This document shows, in pieces, positions 9,641 to 19,668 of a stretch of DNA of 64,000 nucleotides. Source of the stretch: Microbacterium sp. KUDC0406 (lineage in GTDB: Bacteria; Actinomycetota; Actinomycetes; Actinomycetales; Microbacteriaceae); the NCBI RefSeq assembly GCF_021582875.1, contig NZ_CP091138.1, positions 62,001-126,000 of the forward strand, given 5' to 3'. The notes beneath the pieces are model-generated. The model saw only the letters and a program-made list of their open reading frames with translations, made no database searches and was not told where the DNA came from. Within the stretch, counting starts at the first letter, position 1. Every line of letters starts with the position of its first letter. A program made the translations under genes and the position numbers.

Positions 9641-12600
9641 TCAGACGGCCTTGCGCAGGGCGTAGCCGCGCGGGGTGACCACGAAGCCGGCCTCCTGCAG
9701 GATGCGGGCGATGGCCGTGCCGTACACGCCCTCGCCGTTGATCTTCTCGATCGTCAGCGTCTCGAGCCGGCGCAGTCGTGAGGTCGCCGCGAGGTCGGAC
9801 ACTGCAGCGCGCAGAGGCTCCTCGTCGTCGGTGAAGGCGAGCACGGTGCGGCCGCCGCGCTCCAGGTAGAGCACGAGCGCACCGTCGACGATCACGACAA
9901 GGCCGCCTGCCTTGCGACCCGGGCGATGCGACACCTCGTCGATGCGCGGCCAGGGCAGCGCGGCGCCGTACGGGTTCGCCGGGTCGGTCGCGGCGAGCGT
10001 GACAGCGTTGCGGGGCGGGGGATCGGCCAGGCCGGCGAAGGTGCGGAGCCTGTCGACGGTGGTGGACGCGGCGAACTGCGCGGCTCCGAGCCGTTCGATC
10101 ACATAGCCGCGACGGGCGTGCCCGGCCTCCTCGAACCCGGCGAGCACACGGTACGCCTGGGCGAAGCCGCCGGGCACGCCCTCGGCCTGAACGGCGCCAC
10201 GGGTGACCACACCGTACCGATCGAGCAGCAGACCCGCGGTGACGGTCGCGCGGCGCGCGGCATCCGGGTCCGTCTCCGGAAGCACCGACCAGCGTCCGCC
10301 GATCGTCGTGGGACGGGCGCTCGCCGGGCGAGCCAGGGAAACGCCACGGTAGGTGCGGGTGCGCGGCGCGCGACGCGTGGTCTTGTGCGCCTGCGACCCG
10401 CCGGCGATCAGGGCGCGCACCGGGGCGAACGTGTCGTTGGTGATGTGCCCCTGCCAGGTCAGCGCCCAGAGAGCGTCGAGCACCGACTGCTCGTTCTCGG
10501 CATCCGTCATCGCCTTCAGCGCTCCGGCGAACTGGGCGCCGCTGAGGCGCAGCGCGTCGAGCAGCTTCTCCTCGAGCGATCCGGGCGCAGGAGGCTCCTC
10601 CGGGAAGGGCAGTGTGAACGGCGCGAGATCGACCGGATGCAGCGACACCCAGCCGTCTCGCCCGGGCAGTGAGCCGTGGCCGGCCCAGACCACCTCGCCG
10701 GCAGCAGTGAGCTCGTCGAGCAGCGCGGGCGTGTAGTCGCGCACCCGGCTCGGCAGTACAAGAGACTCCCACGCGCTCGCGGGGATCGGCACGCCGGCGA
10801 ACTGCTCGACCACAGAGAGCACGCCGTCGACGCCCTCAAGCGGACGAGTCAGGTGCTGCCAGTCCGGCAGGAACCGAGCGTATGCCTCGGCCGGGACGGG
10901 TTCGACCGATCCTCGGATCGCTGCGAGCGACCGCATCCGCAGCCGGCGCAGCACCTCGGCGTCGCACCACTCCTTCTCGTCGGCGGACGAGCCATGGGTC
11001 CCTGAGCTTGTCGAAGGGTTGGCGGGCAGGAAGTACCCGCTGTTCAGCCGCCCGGCCGATTCGAGCCGCTGCAGGGTGTGCCTGGCGACGGCGCTGCCGA
11101 GCCCGAAGCGGGTTGCGACGGCATCGGTCGTGAACGGCCCGTGGGTGCGGGCATGACGCGAGACCAGGTCGCCGAGGGGGTCGGCGACGGGTTCGAGGAA
11201 CGCCACCGGGATGCCGACGGGAAGCGCGGTGCCCAGGCCATCGCGCAGGCGCCCGGCATCCTCGGTCGCGGCGAACCGGCGGGCGCCGGCGATCGTCACC
11301 TCGATCGCGCGGTGCGCGGAGACGAGGGAGGCCAGATGCGCAGAAGCCTCGGACATGGATGCCGGATGCGGGGTCGCTGAGCTTGTCGAAGCGTCGGGCC
11401 CTTCGGAGGACTCCTGCCCTTCGGCAGGCCCAGGGACCCCTTCGACAGGCTCAGGGACCCCTTCGACAGGCTCAGGGACCCACGCAGCGGACGACTCCAG
11501 CCGCAGTGCGACTTCCCCCGCATCCAGCGGCCCGAGCATCCGCAGCAGATCGGCGACGCCTTCCAGCCCGCGGGCGCGCCGCGACGGATCGAGTCGCTGC
11601 ACCTCGAGCTCGAACTGGGCGAGCACATCGGGATCGAGCAGTTCCCGCATCTCGACCGTGCCGAGCAGCTCGCCGAGCAGCGCCGGATCGACCGACAGCG
11701 CCGCGGCGCGGCGTTCGGCCAACGGCGAGTCGCCCTCGTACATGAACGCCCCGACGTACCCGAACAGCAGGTCGCGGGCGTAGGGCGAAGGCTGCGCGGG
11801 TTCGGTCTCGACCAGCCGCACGCGCCGCTCGGCGATGTCGGTGGCGAGGCGCCGCAGCGAGGGCAGGTCGTAGACGTCCTGCAGCACTTCGCGCAGAGTC
11901 TCGAGGATGACCGGGAAGGTCGGATGCCGGCGCGCCACCTCGAGCAGCTGCGCCGACCGCTGCCGCTGCTGCCACAGCGGGGTGCGCTTGTTCGGGTTCA
12001 TCCGCGGCATGAGCAGTGCCCGGGCGGCGCACTCCCGGAACCGTGAGGCGAACAGGGCGGATCCGCCGACCTCGGCGGTGACGATCTGCTCGAGCTCATC
12101 GGGATCGAAGACGAACAGGTCCGCGCCGGGCGGCTCGGCATCGGCGTCCGGCACGCGCACGATGATGCCGTCGTCGCTTGCGACCGCCGACCCGTCGACG
12201 CCGAGGCGCTCGCGCACCCGGGCGCTGATCGCCAGTGCCCACGGCGCATGGACCTTCATGCCGTAGGGCGAATGCAGGATGATGCGCCAGTCGCCGACCT
12301 CGTCGTGACCGCGCTCCACGGTCAGGGTGCGGTCGGTCGGCAGGGTTCCGGTGGCCTCGCGCTGCTCGTGCAAGTACCCCAGAAGGTTGTCCCGTGCGCG
12401 CTCGTCGAGCCCCGCGTCGATGAGACGCTGCTGCGCCTTGCCGGGCTCGGCAGTGGACACCTCGCGCGAGAACGCGCCGAGTGCCTCGCCCAGCTCGAAC
12501 GGACGGCCGATGCCGTCGCCGTGCCAGAACGGCACCTTTCCCGGCTGTCCGAACGCGGGGATGACGTTCACCCGGTCGTGGGTGATCTCGGCGATCCGCC

Positions 12601-14503
12601 AGCTCGTGGTGCCGAGCGTGAACACGTCGCCGACGCGCGACTCGTAGACCATCTCCTCGTCGAGCTCGCCGACCCGGCGCCCTGCGCCCTCACCGGCCAC
12701 GAACACGCCGAACAGCCCGCGGTCGGGGATGGTTCCGCCGCTGGTCACCGCGATGCGCTGCGCGCCGGGGCGACCGGTGAGCGTGCCGGCATCCCGATCC
12801 CAGACCAGGCGGGGGCGCAGCTCGGCGAACTCGTCGGAGGGGTACTTGCCCGCCAGCAGGTCCAGCGTCGCCTCGTACGCCGAGCGGGGGAGCGACGCGA
12901 ACGGCGCGCTGCGCCGCACCGTCTCGAACCAGTCCTCCACATCGAGCGGATCCAGCGCGCACGCGGCGACCGTCTGCTGCGCGAGGATGTCGAGGGGGTT
13001 GCGCGGTACGGCGATCGCCTCGATCTTGCCGGCCAGCATCCGCTCGGTGACGATCGCGGTGTGCAGCACGTCGCCGCGGTGCTTGGGGAACAGGTCGGCG
13101 CGGCTGATCTCGCCGACCTGGTGGCCGGCGCGACCCACGCGCTGCAGACCGGATGCCGCGGACGGCGGCGCCTCGACCTGGATCACCAGGTCGACCGCGC
13201 CCATGTCGATGCCGAGCTCGAGGCTGCTCGTGGCCACGACGCACCGCAGCACGCCCGACTTCAGCTCGTCCTCGACCAGGGCGCGCTGCTCCTTCGACAC
13301 CGAGCCGTGGTGCGCCTTCGCGAGCACGGGATCTGCCGGCTCCTGGTCGCCCCGCGAGCGAAGCGAGACGAAACGCGTCTGGTCGGCTGAAAGCGTTTCG
13401 TCTCGGTCGCTGGCGCTCTCTCGCTCAACGACCGAAGAGGCGATGCGCTCGGAGTAGATCTCGTTCAGCCGCCCGGTGAGTCGTTCAGCGAGGCGCCGCG
13501 AGTTGGCGAACACGATCGTGGAGCTGTTCTGGAGCACCCGGTCGACGATCGCCTCTTCGACGTGCGGCCACACCGATCCGGTCACCTCGGTTGCCTGCCC
13601 TGAGCCTGTCGAAGGGTACTCCGCCGGTTCGTCGGAGGCGGCAGCAGCGCCGGGCGGTGGGGGAGGGTTGCGCATGTCGTCGATCGGGACGACGACGCCG
13701 AGCTCGAAGGTCTTGGTGGCACGTGGCGCGACGATCTCGACCGGCGCCGAGCCGCCGAGGAAGCGTGCGACCTCGTCGATCGGCCGCACGGTCGCGGACA
13801 GGCCGATGCGCTGGGCCGGAGGTGTGGGTTCCTGAGCCTGTCGAAGGGCCGCGCCACCCGCCGCGCGCAGGGCGTCGAGTCGCTCCAGGCTCACCGCAAG
13901 GTGAGCGCCCCGCTTGGTGGCGGCGACGGCGTGCACCTCGTCGATGATCACCGTGTGCACGCCGCGCAGCGTCTCGCCGGCGCGGCTGGTGAGCATGAGG
14001 TACAACGACTCGGGAGTGGTGATGAGGATGTCGGGCGGATCGCTGACCAGCTTGCGCCGATCGCTCGAGGTCGTGTCGCCGGAGCGCACACCCACCGTGA
14101 TCTCCGGAACCGGGACTCCCAGTCGCCGCGCGGACTGCCCGATGCCGACCAGGGGCGAACGCAGGTTGCGCTCGACGTCGACGCCGAGTGCCTTCAACGG
14201 CGAGATGTAGAGGATGCGGGTGCGCGGTGCTTCGACAGGCTCAGCAACCGATCGACTGGATCCCCGAGCCTGTCGAAGGGTCCGCTCGCGGAACACGCTG
14301 TCGATCGCCCACAGGAACGCGGACAGCGTCTTGCCCGATCCGGTCGGCGCCACCACGAGGGCGTGCCTGCCCGCCGAGATCGCGTCCCACGCGCCGGCCT
14401 GTGCCGACGTGGGCGCGGCGAAGGCGCCACGGAACCAGTCCTGCGTGGCGGCGGTGAACCGATCGAGCACGCGGTGCGCTGAGCCTGTCGAAGCGTCGCT
14501 CAT
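9641..14503 (-). CDS. lhr: Lhr family ATP-dependent helicase with in-frame repeat insertions
   Basis: The 1620-residue product is a large helicase-related (Lhr) superfamily 2 enzyme acting in DNA repair. It has Walker A APTGSGKT, the DEVH box (IIDEVHAV), motif VFANSRRLAERL, the second RecA domain (GSVSKEQR ... ATSSLELGID ... QRVGRAGH) and the long C-terminal winged-helix/beta-barrel part ending GFVVTPRGYALRKAV. Dispersed repeats are read in frame: the start (MSDASTGS), SVAEPVEAP near residue 85, a family A element (SSVVERESASDRDETLSADQTRF), and VPEPVEGVPEPVEGVPGPAEG in the C-terminal half. All lie between conserved motifs, so the enzyme probably stays active. Confidence 0.9.
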   Translation of the reverse strand: MSDASTGSAHRVLDRFTAATQDWFRGAFAAPTSAQAGAWDAISAGRHALVVAPTGSGKTLSAFLWAIDSVFRERTLRQARGSSRSVAEPVEAPRTRILYISPLKALGVDVERNLRSPLVGIGQSARRLGVPVPEITVGVRSGDTTSSDRRKLVSDPPDILITTPESLYLMLTSRAGETLRGVHTVIIDEVHAVAATKRGAHLAVSLERLDALRAAGGAALRQAQEPTPPAQRIGLSATVRPIDEVARFLGGSAPVEIVAPRATKTFELGVVVPIDDMRNPPPPPGAAAASDEPAEYPSTGSGQATEVTGSVWPHVEEAIVDRVLQNSSTIVFANSRRLAERLTGRLNEIYSERIASSVVERESASDRDETLSADQTRFVSLRSRGDQEPADPVLAKAHHGSVSKEQRALVEDELKSGVLRCVVATSSLELGIDMGAVDLVIQVEAPPSAASGLQRVGRAGHQVGEISRADLFPKHRGDVLHTAIVTERMLAGKIEAIAVPRNPLDILAQQTVAACALDPLDVEDWFETVRRSAPFASLPRSAYEATLDLLAGKYPSDEFAELRPRLVWDRDAGTLTGRPGAQRIAVTSGGTIPDRGLFGVFVAGEGAGRRVGELDEEMVYESRVGDVFTLGTTSWRIAEITHDRVNVIPAFGQPGKVPFWHGDGIGRPFELGEALGAFSREVSTAEPGKAQQRLIDAGLDERARDNLLGYLHEQREATGTLPTDRTLTVERGHDEVGDWRIILHSPYGMKVHAPWALAISARVRERLGVDGSAVASDDGIIVRVPDADAEPPGADLFVFDPDELEQIVTAEVGGSALFASRFRECAARALLMPRMNPNKRTPLWQQRQRSAQLLEVARRHPTFPVILETLREVLQDVYDLPSLRRLATDIAERRVRLVETEPAQPSPYARDLLFGYVGAFMYEGDSPLAERRAAALSVDPALLGELLGTVEMRELLDPDVLAQFELEVQRLDPSRRARGLEGVADLLRMLGPLDAGEVALRLESSAAWVPEPVEGVPEPVEGVPGPAEGQESSEGPDASTSSATPHPASMSEASAHLASLVSAHRAIEVTIAGARRFAATEDAGRLRDGLGTALPVGIPVAFLEPVADPLGDLVSRHARTHGPFTTDAVATRFGLGSAVARHTLQRLESAGRLNSGYFLPANPSTSSGTHGSSADEKEWCDAEVLRRLRMRSLAAIRGSVEPVPAEAYARFLPDWQHLTRPLEGVDGVLSVVEQFAGVPIPASAWESLVLPSRVRDYTPALLDELTAAGEVVWAGHGSLPGRDGWVSLHPVDLAPFTLPFPEEPPAPGSLEEKLLDALRLSGAQFAGALKAMTDAENEQSVLDALWALTWQGHITNDTFAPVRALIAGGSQAHKTTRRAPRTRTYRGVSLARPASARPTTIGGRWSVLPETDPDAARRATVTAGLLLDRYGVVTRGAVQAEGVPGGFAQAYRVLAGFEEAGHARRGYVIERLGAAQFAASTTVDRLRTFAGLADPPPRNAVTLAATDPANPYGAALPWPRIDEVSHRPGRKAGGLVVIVDGALVLYLERGGRTVLAFTDDEEPLRAAVSDLAATSRLRRLETLTIEKINGEGVYGTAIARILQEAGFVVTPRGYALRKAV
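10996..11020. repeat. family B repeat inside lhr
   Basis: GGTCCCTGAGCTTGTCGAAG is a near-perfect copy of the family B sequence and is read in frame within lhr (translated as part of NPSTSSGTHG). It falls in the linker before the sequence SADEKEWCDAEVLRRL. Confidence 0.75.
11366..11482. repeat. cluster of family B repeats inside lhr
   Basis: Four to five copies in both orientations lie in about 115 bp: GCTGAGCTTGTCGAAGC, a decayed CCCTTCGGCAGGCCCAGGGA, and two intact CCCTTCGACAGGCTCAGGGA in tandem. Read on the minus strand they encode PEPVEG twice and PGPAEG. The total is a multiple of three, so the lhr frame is kept. Confidence 0.85.
13345..13433. repeat. family A element inserted in frame in lhr
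   Basis: The element begins GGTCGCCCCGCGAGCG, contains GACGAAACGC and the inverted GCGTTTCGTCTC arm, and ends CTCGCTCAACGACC. It separates YSERIAS from PVLAKAHHGSVSKEQR, two blocks that normally stand close together at the start of the second RecA-like domain. Confidence 0.85.
13596..13850. repeat. two family B repeats in the N-terminal third of lhr
   Basis: CCCTGAGCCTGTCGAAGGG occurs near 13598 and CCTGAGCCTGTCGAAGGG near 13832. Both are read through in frame and add short Ser/Thr/Gly/Gln-rich linkers (STGSGQAT and RQAQEPT). Confidence 0.75.
14226..14286. repeat. inverted pair of family B repeats in lhr
   Basis: CTTCGACAGGCTCAG (near 14230) and GAGCCTGTCGAAGG (near 14266) face each other and can form a hairpin. 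They encode [18 protein letters not shown] between the Walker A region and motif Ia (LYISPLKALG) of the helicase. A further copy (GCTGAGCCTGTCGAAGCG, about 14478-14496) sits at the start codon region. Confidence 0.8.
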
Positions 14504-14556
14504 CCTTCCATCATGCGGCAGGGCTCCGACATCGCGCTCCCGCTACCGTGGGAAGC

Positions 14557-15171
14557 ATGGACGACGTCGAGTTCACCCGCCTGTACGGAGCCTGGGTGCC
14601 CCGCACACCCGACGACGTCCGCGCCCTCTTCGACGGCTATCCCGGCGTCTGGTGGATCGCCGGCGGCTGGGCGCTGCAGGCCTTCAGCGGTGTCGTGCGC
14701 GAGCACGAGGACATCGACCCCGGCATCCTTCGCGTCGAACTGCCGCTGCTGCGCGCGCACGCCGCCGGTCGGCTCGACCTGTGGGGAGCGTCCTCCGGCG
14801 CTCTCAAGCCGGTGTCCTCCGACGATCCGGGCGAACTGCTGGACGGCTGCGGCCAGATCTGGACGCGCCGCAGCGCGGCCGACCCGTGGGAGTACGACAT
14901 CCTGCTCGGCCCCGGTACACCGGACGAGTGGCGGTACAAGCGCGACGAGACGGTGCGGATGCCGATGGCCGACGCCCTCTGGGAGCGTGACGGCATCCGG
15001 TACCTGCAGCCCGAGATCCAGCTGCTCTACAAAGCGAGGGGGCTGCGTCCGAAGGACGAGGCCGACTTCGCCGCCACGCTTCGCTTCCTCGACGCCCGAC
15101 GTCGCGCCTGGCTGCGGGAGGCGCTCGAGCGAACGCTCCCCGGCCATCCTTGGATCGCGCAGCTCGGCTGA
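14557..15171 (+). CDS. nucleotidyltransferase, aminoglycoside-2''-adenylyltransferase-like
   Basis: The product (204 residues from ATG 14557) has the pol-beta nucleotidyltransferase motif AGGWALQAF followed by the metal-binding acidic stretch REHEDIDPGIL. It is built like the ANT(2'')/AadB-related family of small adenylyltransferases and uncharacterised relatives, so real antibiotic modification is not established. TACCGT at 14544-14549 lies 7 nt before the ATG, supporting this start over the GTG at 14548. It is divergent from lhr. Confidence 0.7.
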   Translation: MDDVEFTRLYGAWVPRTPDDVRALFDGYPGVWWIAGGWALQAFSGVVREHEDIDPGILRVELPLLRAHAAGRLDLWGASSGALKPVSSDDPGELLDGCGQIWTRRSAADPWEYDILLGPGTPDEWRYKRDETVRMPMADALWERDGIRYLQPEIQLLYKARGLRPKDEADFAATLRFLDARRRAWLREALERTLPGHPWIAQLG

Positions 15172-15209
15172 TCGGCGCCGGTGTCGGTGCCCGGGTGCAT
15201 GCTGGGGCC

Positions 15210-15614
15210 ATGGCCGAGCACACCACGAACTACGTCTCGACGTTCATCGAGGTCGCCGAGGACTGCCCGGCGGCTGCCGCCCAGGAGCCGCCGGCGGATA
15301 AGCCGACGATCGCTGCGCTGCACTACCGGCTGATCGCCGAGCAGCCGTACGGCCGCACCTCCGACGACGTGATCTTCCAGACCCAGGCGCTGCGCCAGGG
15401 GATCGATGACACGGCGAAGGCGCGCGAGGTGTTCTTCTCGAAGGGGCAGGCCTGCCTGCGGTCGTCGCCGCTGGGCAAGCGCTACGGCTGGGGCGTCCTC
15501 AGTGACGCCGAGGGTCGGGTGACGCTCGTGCCGCGCGAATCGGAGGAGTACGCGCGCCTCGCCGCAGACCCGACGATCGGTCACACCAGGGCGATGCGCT
15601 CGAAGCGCGCGTAG
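15210..15614 (+). CDS. DUF6157 family protein
   Basis: The 134-residue product has the family wording NYVSTFIEVAEDCP near the start, then TSDDVIFQTQALRQG and FFSKGQACLRSSPLGKRYGWG. It is cytosolic with no known function. The ATG at 15210 follows CATGCT after 6 nt, a weak version of the leaderless box, and gives the N-terminus usual for the family. Confidence 0.8.
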   Translation: MAEHTTNYVSTFIEVAEDCPAAAAQEPPADKPTIAALHYRLIAEQPYGRTSDDVIFQTQALRQGIDDTAKAREVFFSKGQACLRSSPLGKRYGWGVLSDAEGRVTLVPRESEEYARLAADPTIGHTRAMRSKRA

Positions 15615-15617
15615 CGA

Positions 15618-15800
15618 TCAGCCCTCGTTCGGGATCACGATCCAGAGCAGGATGTAGGCCCAGATCGACAGGCCGGCGAACAGGACGAGCAGCACGGTCA
15701 GCACGCGCACGGTCGTCGGCGTGAAGCCGAATCGGTGCGCGACGGCGGCGCAGACGCCGGCGATGATGCGGCCCTGGCGGGGACGGACGAGAGCGTTCAT
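15618..15800 (-). CDS. PspC domain-containing small membrane protein
   Basis: The 60-residue protein starts NALVRPRQGRIIAGVCAAVAHRFG, the conserved basic amphipathic part of PspC. A single transmembrane segment follows (LTVLLVLFAGLSIWAYILLWIV). PspC proteins sit in the membrane and sense or buffer envelope stress. It converges with the DUF6157 gene, 3 bp away. Confidence 0.88.
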   Translation of the reverse strand: MNALVRPRQGRIIAGVCAAVAHRFGFTPTTVRVLTVLLVLFAGLSIWAYILLWIVIPNEG

Positions 15801-15831
15801 GCTCCCATCCTCCCCGCCAGACGCCGCGATG

Positions 15832-17538
<1,707 letters not shown>

Positions 17539-17579
17539 GAGCGGCTCCCGAGAGTGTGCGGGTGCGCTGAACAACGGTT

Positions 17580-17594
17580 CCCAGCGTTGCTGGG
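17580..17594 (-). promoter_or_regulatory. hairpin in the 5' leader of the ABC-F gene
   Basis: On the minus strand CCCAGC-AAC-GCTGGG forms a perfect 6-bp stem 42 nt before the start codon. The downstream sequence CGTTGTTCAGCG can pair with CAACG and CGCTG inside the same hairpin, giving alternative folds. Drug-inducible ABC-F genes often have such leaders, but no convincing leader peptide was identified. Confidence 0.35.
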
Positions 17595-17607
17595 TGGTGA
17601 CCTTGGG

Positions 17608-17648
17608 GCCCTGAGCTTGTCGAAGGGTTTGAGCTTGTCGAAGGGCCG
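17608..17648. repeat. two direct family B repeats
   Basis: CCCTGAGCTTGTCGAAGGG and TTTGAGCTTGTCGAAGGG stand side by side upstream of the ABC-F gene. The rest of the gap between 17539 and 17840 holds the leader hairpin and no recognisable gene. Confidence 0.8.
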
Positions 17649-17840
17649 GAGGCAGGAAGGATCGTCGGATCAGCGCGTGGACAGGACGCGGAGACGACGA
17701 TTCAGATCAATGGACTTCCCAACACGGCGGACAGGACTCGTCGAGGTTACCGGCCGTGGTCGGATCCCGCAACCCGGGCGTGTCGCGATATCCGCCCTGT
17801 GGGGGATGCCCGCCGAGTGGGGCGCCCGTACGGTGGAAGC

Positions 17841-17924
17841 ATGTCGGACTTCAAGAAGCTCGCCTTCGTCGCGTCGAGGATGGCGCAGCCGGCCCAGCGT
17901 GATGGAGGACGGGACGATGCCTGA
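17841..17924 (+). CDS. 27-residue small protein, leaderless and overlapping the next gene
   Basis: The short frame encodes MSDFKKLAFVASRMAQPAQR and seven more residues. TACGGT (17829-17834) lies exactly 6 nt before the ATG, matching the leaderless promoters of the window. The stop overlaps the start of the next gene by 8 nt, so translation of the second gene may depend on it. It could be a real micropeptide or an upstream coupling frame. Confidence 0.45.
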   Translation: MSDFKKLAFVASRMAQPAQRDGGRDDA

Positions 17925-18168
17925 CGACAGGAACCCCGGCCCGCACGAGATGCGGGCGCGCATGGGCTGGGGGCTCGGGCTCGCGGTCGGAATGGGCGTC
18001 GGCGTCGCGATCGGCGTCGCCACCGACAACATGGGCGTCGGCATCGGCGTGGGACTGGCGGTCGGTATCGCGCTGATGGCGGCGTTCACCGGAGCGTTCC
18101 GGGGGCGCCGGCCGCCGGAACCCGGCGATGACGGTCAGGATGCCGGCGGCACCGACCCCGATGCCTGA
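17917..18168 (+). CDS. small glycine-rich membrane protein
   Basis: The 83-residue product has one or two glycine-zipper membrane segments (LGLAVGMGVGVAIGVATDN and GVGIGVGLAVGIALMAAF) and a polar Asp/Gly/Pro tail. Function is unknown. GGAGGA precedes the ATG at 17917, and the start overlaps the 27-residue frame upstream. The 3' end overlaps the convergent hydrolase gene by 34 bp. Confidence 0.65.
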   Translation: MPDDRNPGPHEMRARMGWGLGLAVGMGVGVAIGVATDNMGVGIGVGLAVGIALMAAFTGAFRGRRPPEPGDDGQDAGGTDPDA

Positions 18169-18800
18169 TCCCGCCAGGTGGTGAGGAACGTGCGCACATC
18201 GTTCAGCTCGGCCGCCGAGATCGAGTGCGTGAGGCCCTGGTAGACCCGGCCGGAGAGCTCGGCGTGATCGGGCAGCCACTGCGCGGTGTGATCGATCAGG
18301 TGCTGTGGAATGACGTCGTCGTGCGTGCCGCGACCCCAGAACACCCGCGGCCGCTCATCGCGCAGCACCTCGTCGTCGGGCAGCGCGCCGGGTGCCGCGT
18401 AGCCGCTCAGGGCGACGACGGCATCGAGGCGCGAAGGCTGCAGCCGCAGCGCCTGCAGCGCCACGGCGGCTCCCTGCGAGAACCCCAGGAGGGCGACGGA
18501 TGCGGAATCGGGTGCCTCCGCGTCCAGCCAGCGCAGCAGCGCCTCGGCCGCGATCGTGATCTGCGTCGCGTCGCGGGACTGCAGGTCGTCGATCGGGTAC
18601 CACGAGCGACCGGGCATCGGCCAGGGCGGGGTCAGGGGAGCGGCGACCGCCGCGACGGCGATGCCCTCAGGCAGGTACGGCACCAGTCCGAACAGGTCGC
18701 GTTCGTCGGCTCCGTAGCCGTGCAGCAGCACGAGCAGCGGCAGGCCGGCTCGGTCGGCGGGAGACCACAGCGTTGCTTCGGCGGCGATCGTGAGGGTCAT
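18135..18800 (-). CDS. alpha/beta hydrolase, carboxylesterase/phospholipase family
   Basis: The 221-residue cytosolic hydrolase has the oxyanion-hole motif LLHGYGADERDL, the nucleophile elbow GFSQG, the Asp region RGTHDDVIP and a C-terminal His in GLTHSI. This is the layout of small phospholipase/carboxylesterase (LYPLA-like) enzymes. The ATG at 18800 is the start that places the first strand correctly; CAGGAT 6 nt upstream is a weak leaderless box. Confidence 0.82.
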   Translation of the reverse strand: MTLTIAAEATLWSPADRAGLPLLVLLHGYGADERDLFGLVPYLPEGIAVAAVAAPLTPPWPMPGRSWYPIDDLQSRDATQITIAAEALLRWLDAEAPDSASVALLGFSQGAAVALQALRLQPSRLDAVVALSGYAAPGALPDDEVLRDERPRVFWGRGTHDDVIPQHLIDHTAQWLPDHAELSGRVYQGLTHSISAAELNDVRTFLTTWRDQASGSVPPAS

Positions 18801-18849
18801 GCAGCCATCCTGCCAGCGGTCTCCGACAGCGTCCGCGCGCTGACCCGTC

Positions 18850-18872
18850 GTGCGGATGCGACGAATCCGCAC
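18850..18872. repeat. inverted repeat between divergent genes
   Basis: GTGCGGAT-N7-ATCCGCAC lies in the 250-bp gap between the hydrolase and the NUDIX gene. Arms are 8 bp and perfect. It may be an operator or a short repeat; nothing else is recognised in this gap apart from the promoter at its right end. Confidence 0.4.
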
Positions 18873-19049
18873 TCTCTGCCGCGCGGACCCGCACTTCCGT
18901 CCCTGCGGTCGCCTGCACCGGTGAAGGTGCTGGATGCACGTTCGACCACGCCGTGCAGAACGCCGCCACGGGATGCTCCGACGATGCGTTTTGGACCTCG
19001 CGAGACGGTCGGCAGGGCCGCATCCGCGCCGCCCTGGTAGAAAGGTGTC

Positions 19050-19636
19050 ATGGCGGTGCGCACCCCGATCCCGACCCCGAAGGCGACTTCGGGTTCGACG
19101 GCGTGCCGCAACCCGATGCCAACCCGGGCTGGCTGACCGAGATCGAGCTCGCCGAGGCGCGTCGCCGGCTGCCGATGCTCTACGTCGAGGCGGTCCCGGT
19201 GCGCACGGACGGCGCGGGCCAGGTCACATCGCTGGGCGTGCTGCTGCGTTCCACGCCGCTCGGCGAGATCACGCGCACGGTCGTCTCCGGCCGCGTGCGC
19301 TACGGCGAGACCATCCGCGACGCGCTGTTCCGGCACATCGAGAACGATCTCGGACCGATGGCGTTCCCGCTGCTGCCGCCCTCACCCGACCCGTTCACGG
19401 TCGCCGAGTACTTCCCGATCCCGGGCGTGAGCGCGTACAGCGACGACCGCCAGCACGCCGTGTCGCTCGCCTTCGTCGTGCCGGTGACCGGCACCTGCGA
19501 ACCTCGCCAGGACGCCCTCGAGGTGACGTGGTTCACGCCCGAGGAGGCCGCGTCCGACGCGGTCTGGGCCGAGATGGAGGGCGGCCGCGGCACCCTCATC
19601 CGCCAGGCGCTCGCGCATCTCGGCCTGCTCCGCTGA
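19050..19636 (+). pseudogene. NUDIX/DUF4916-like hydrolase, frameshifted near the start as sequenced
   Basis: From ATG 19050 (TAGAAA box at 19038-19043, 6 nt upstream) the frame reads MAVRTPIP and then must shift at the C run 19070-19072. Adding one C gives MAVRTPIPDPEGDFGFDGVP and a continuous 195-residue protein ending LAHLGLLR. The body (GVLLRSTPLGEITRTVVSGR ... RYGETIRDALFRHIENDLG) has the NUDIX-box-like region of actinobacterial DUF4916 proteins. The good match before and after the shift suggests a consensus error. Confidence 0.75.
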
Positions 19637-19668
19637 GCCCGCCTGCGCGCAGGTCTAGGCTCGATCGG

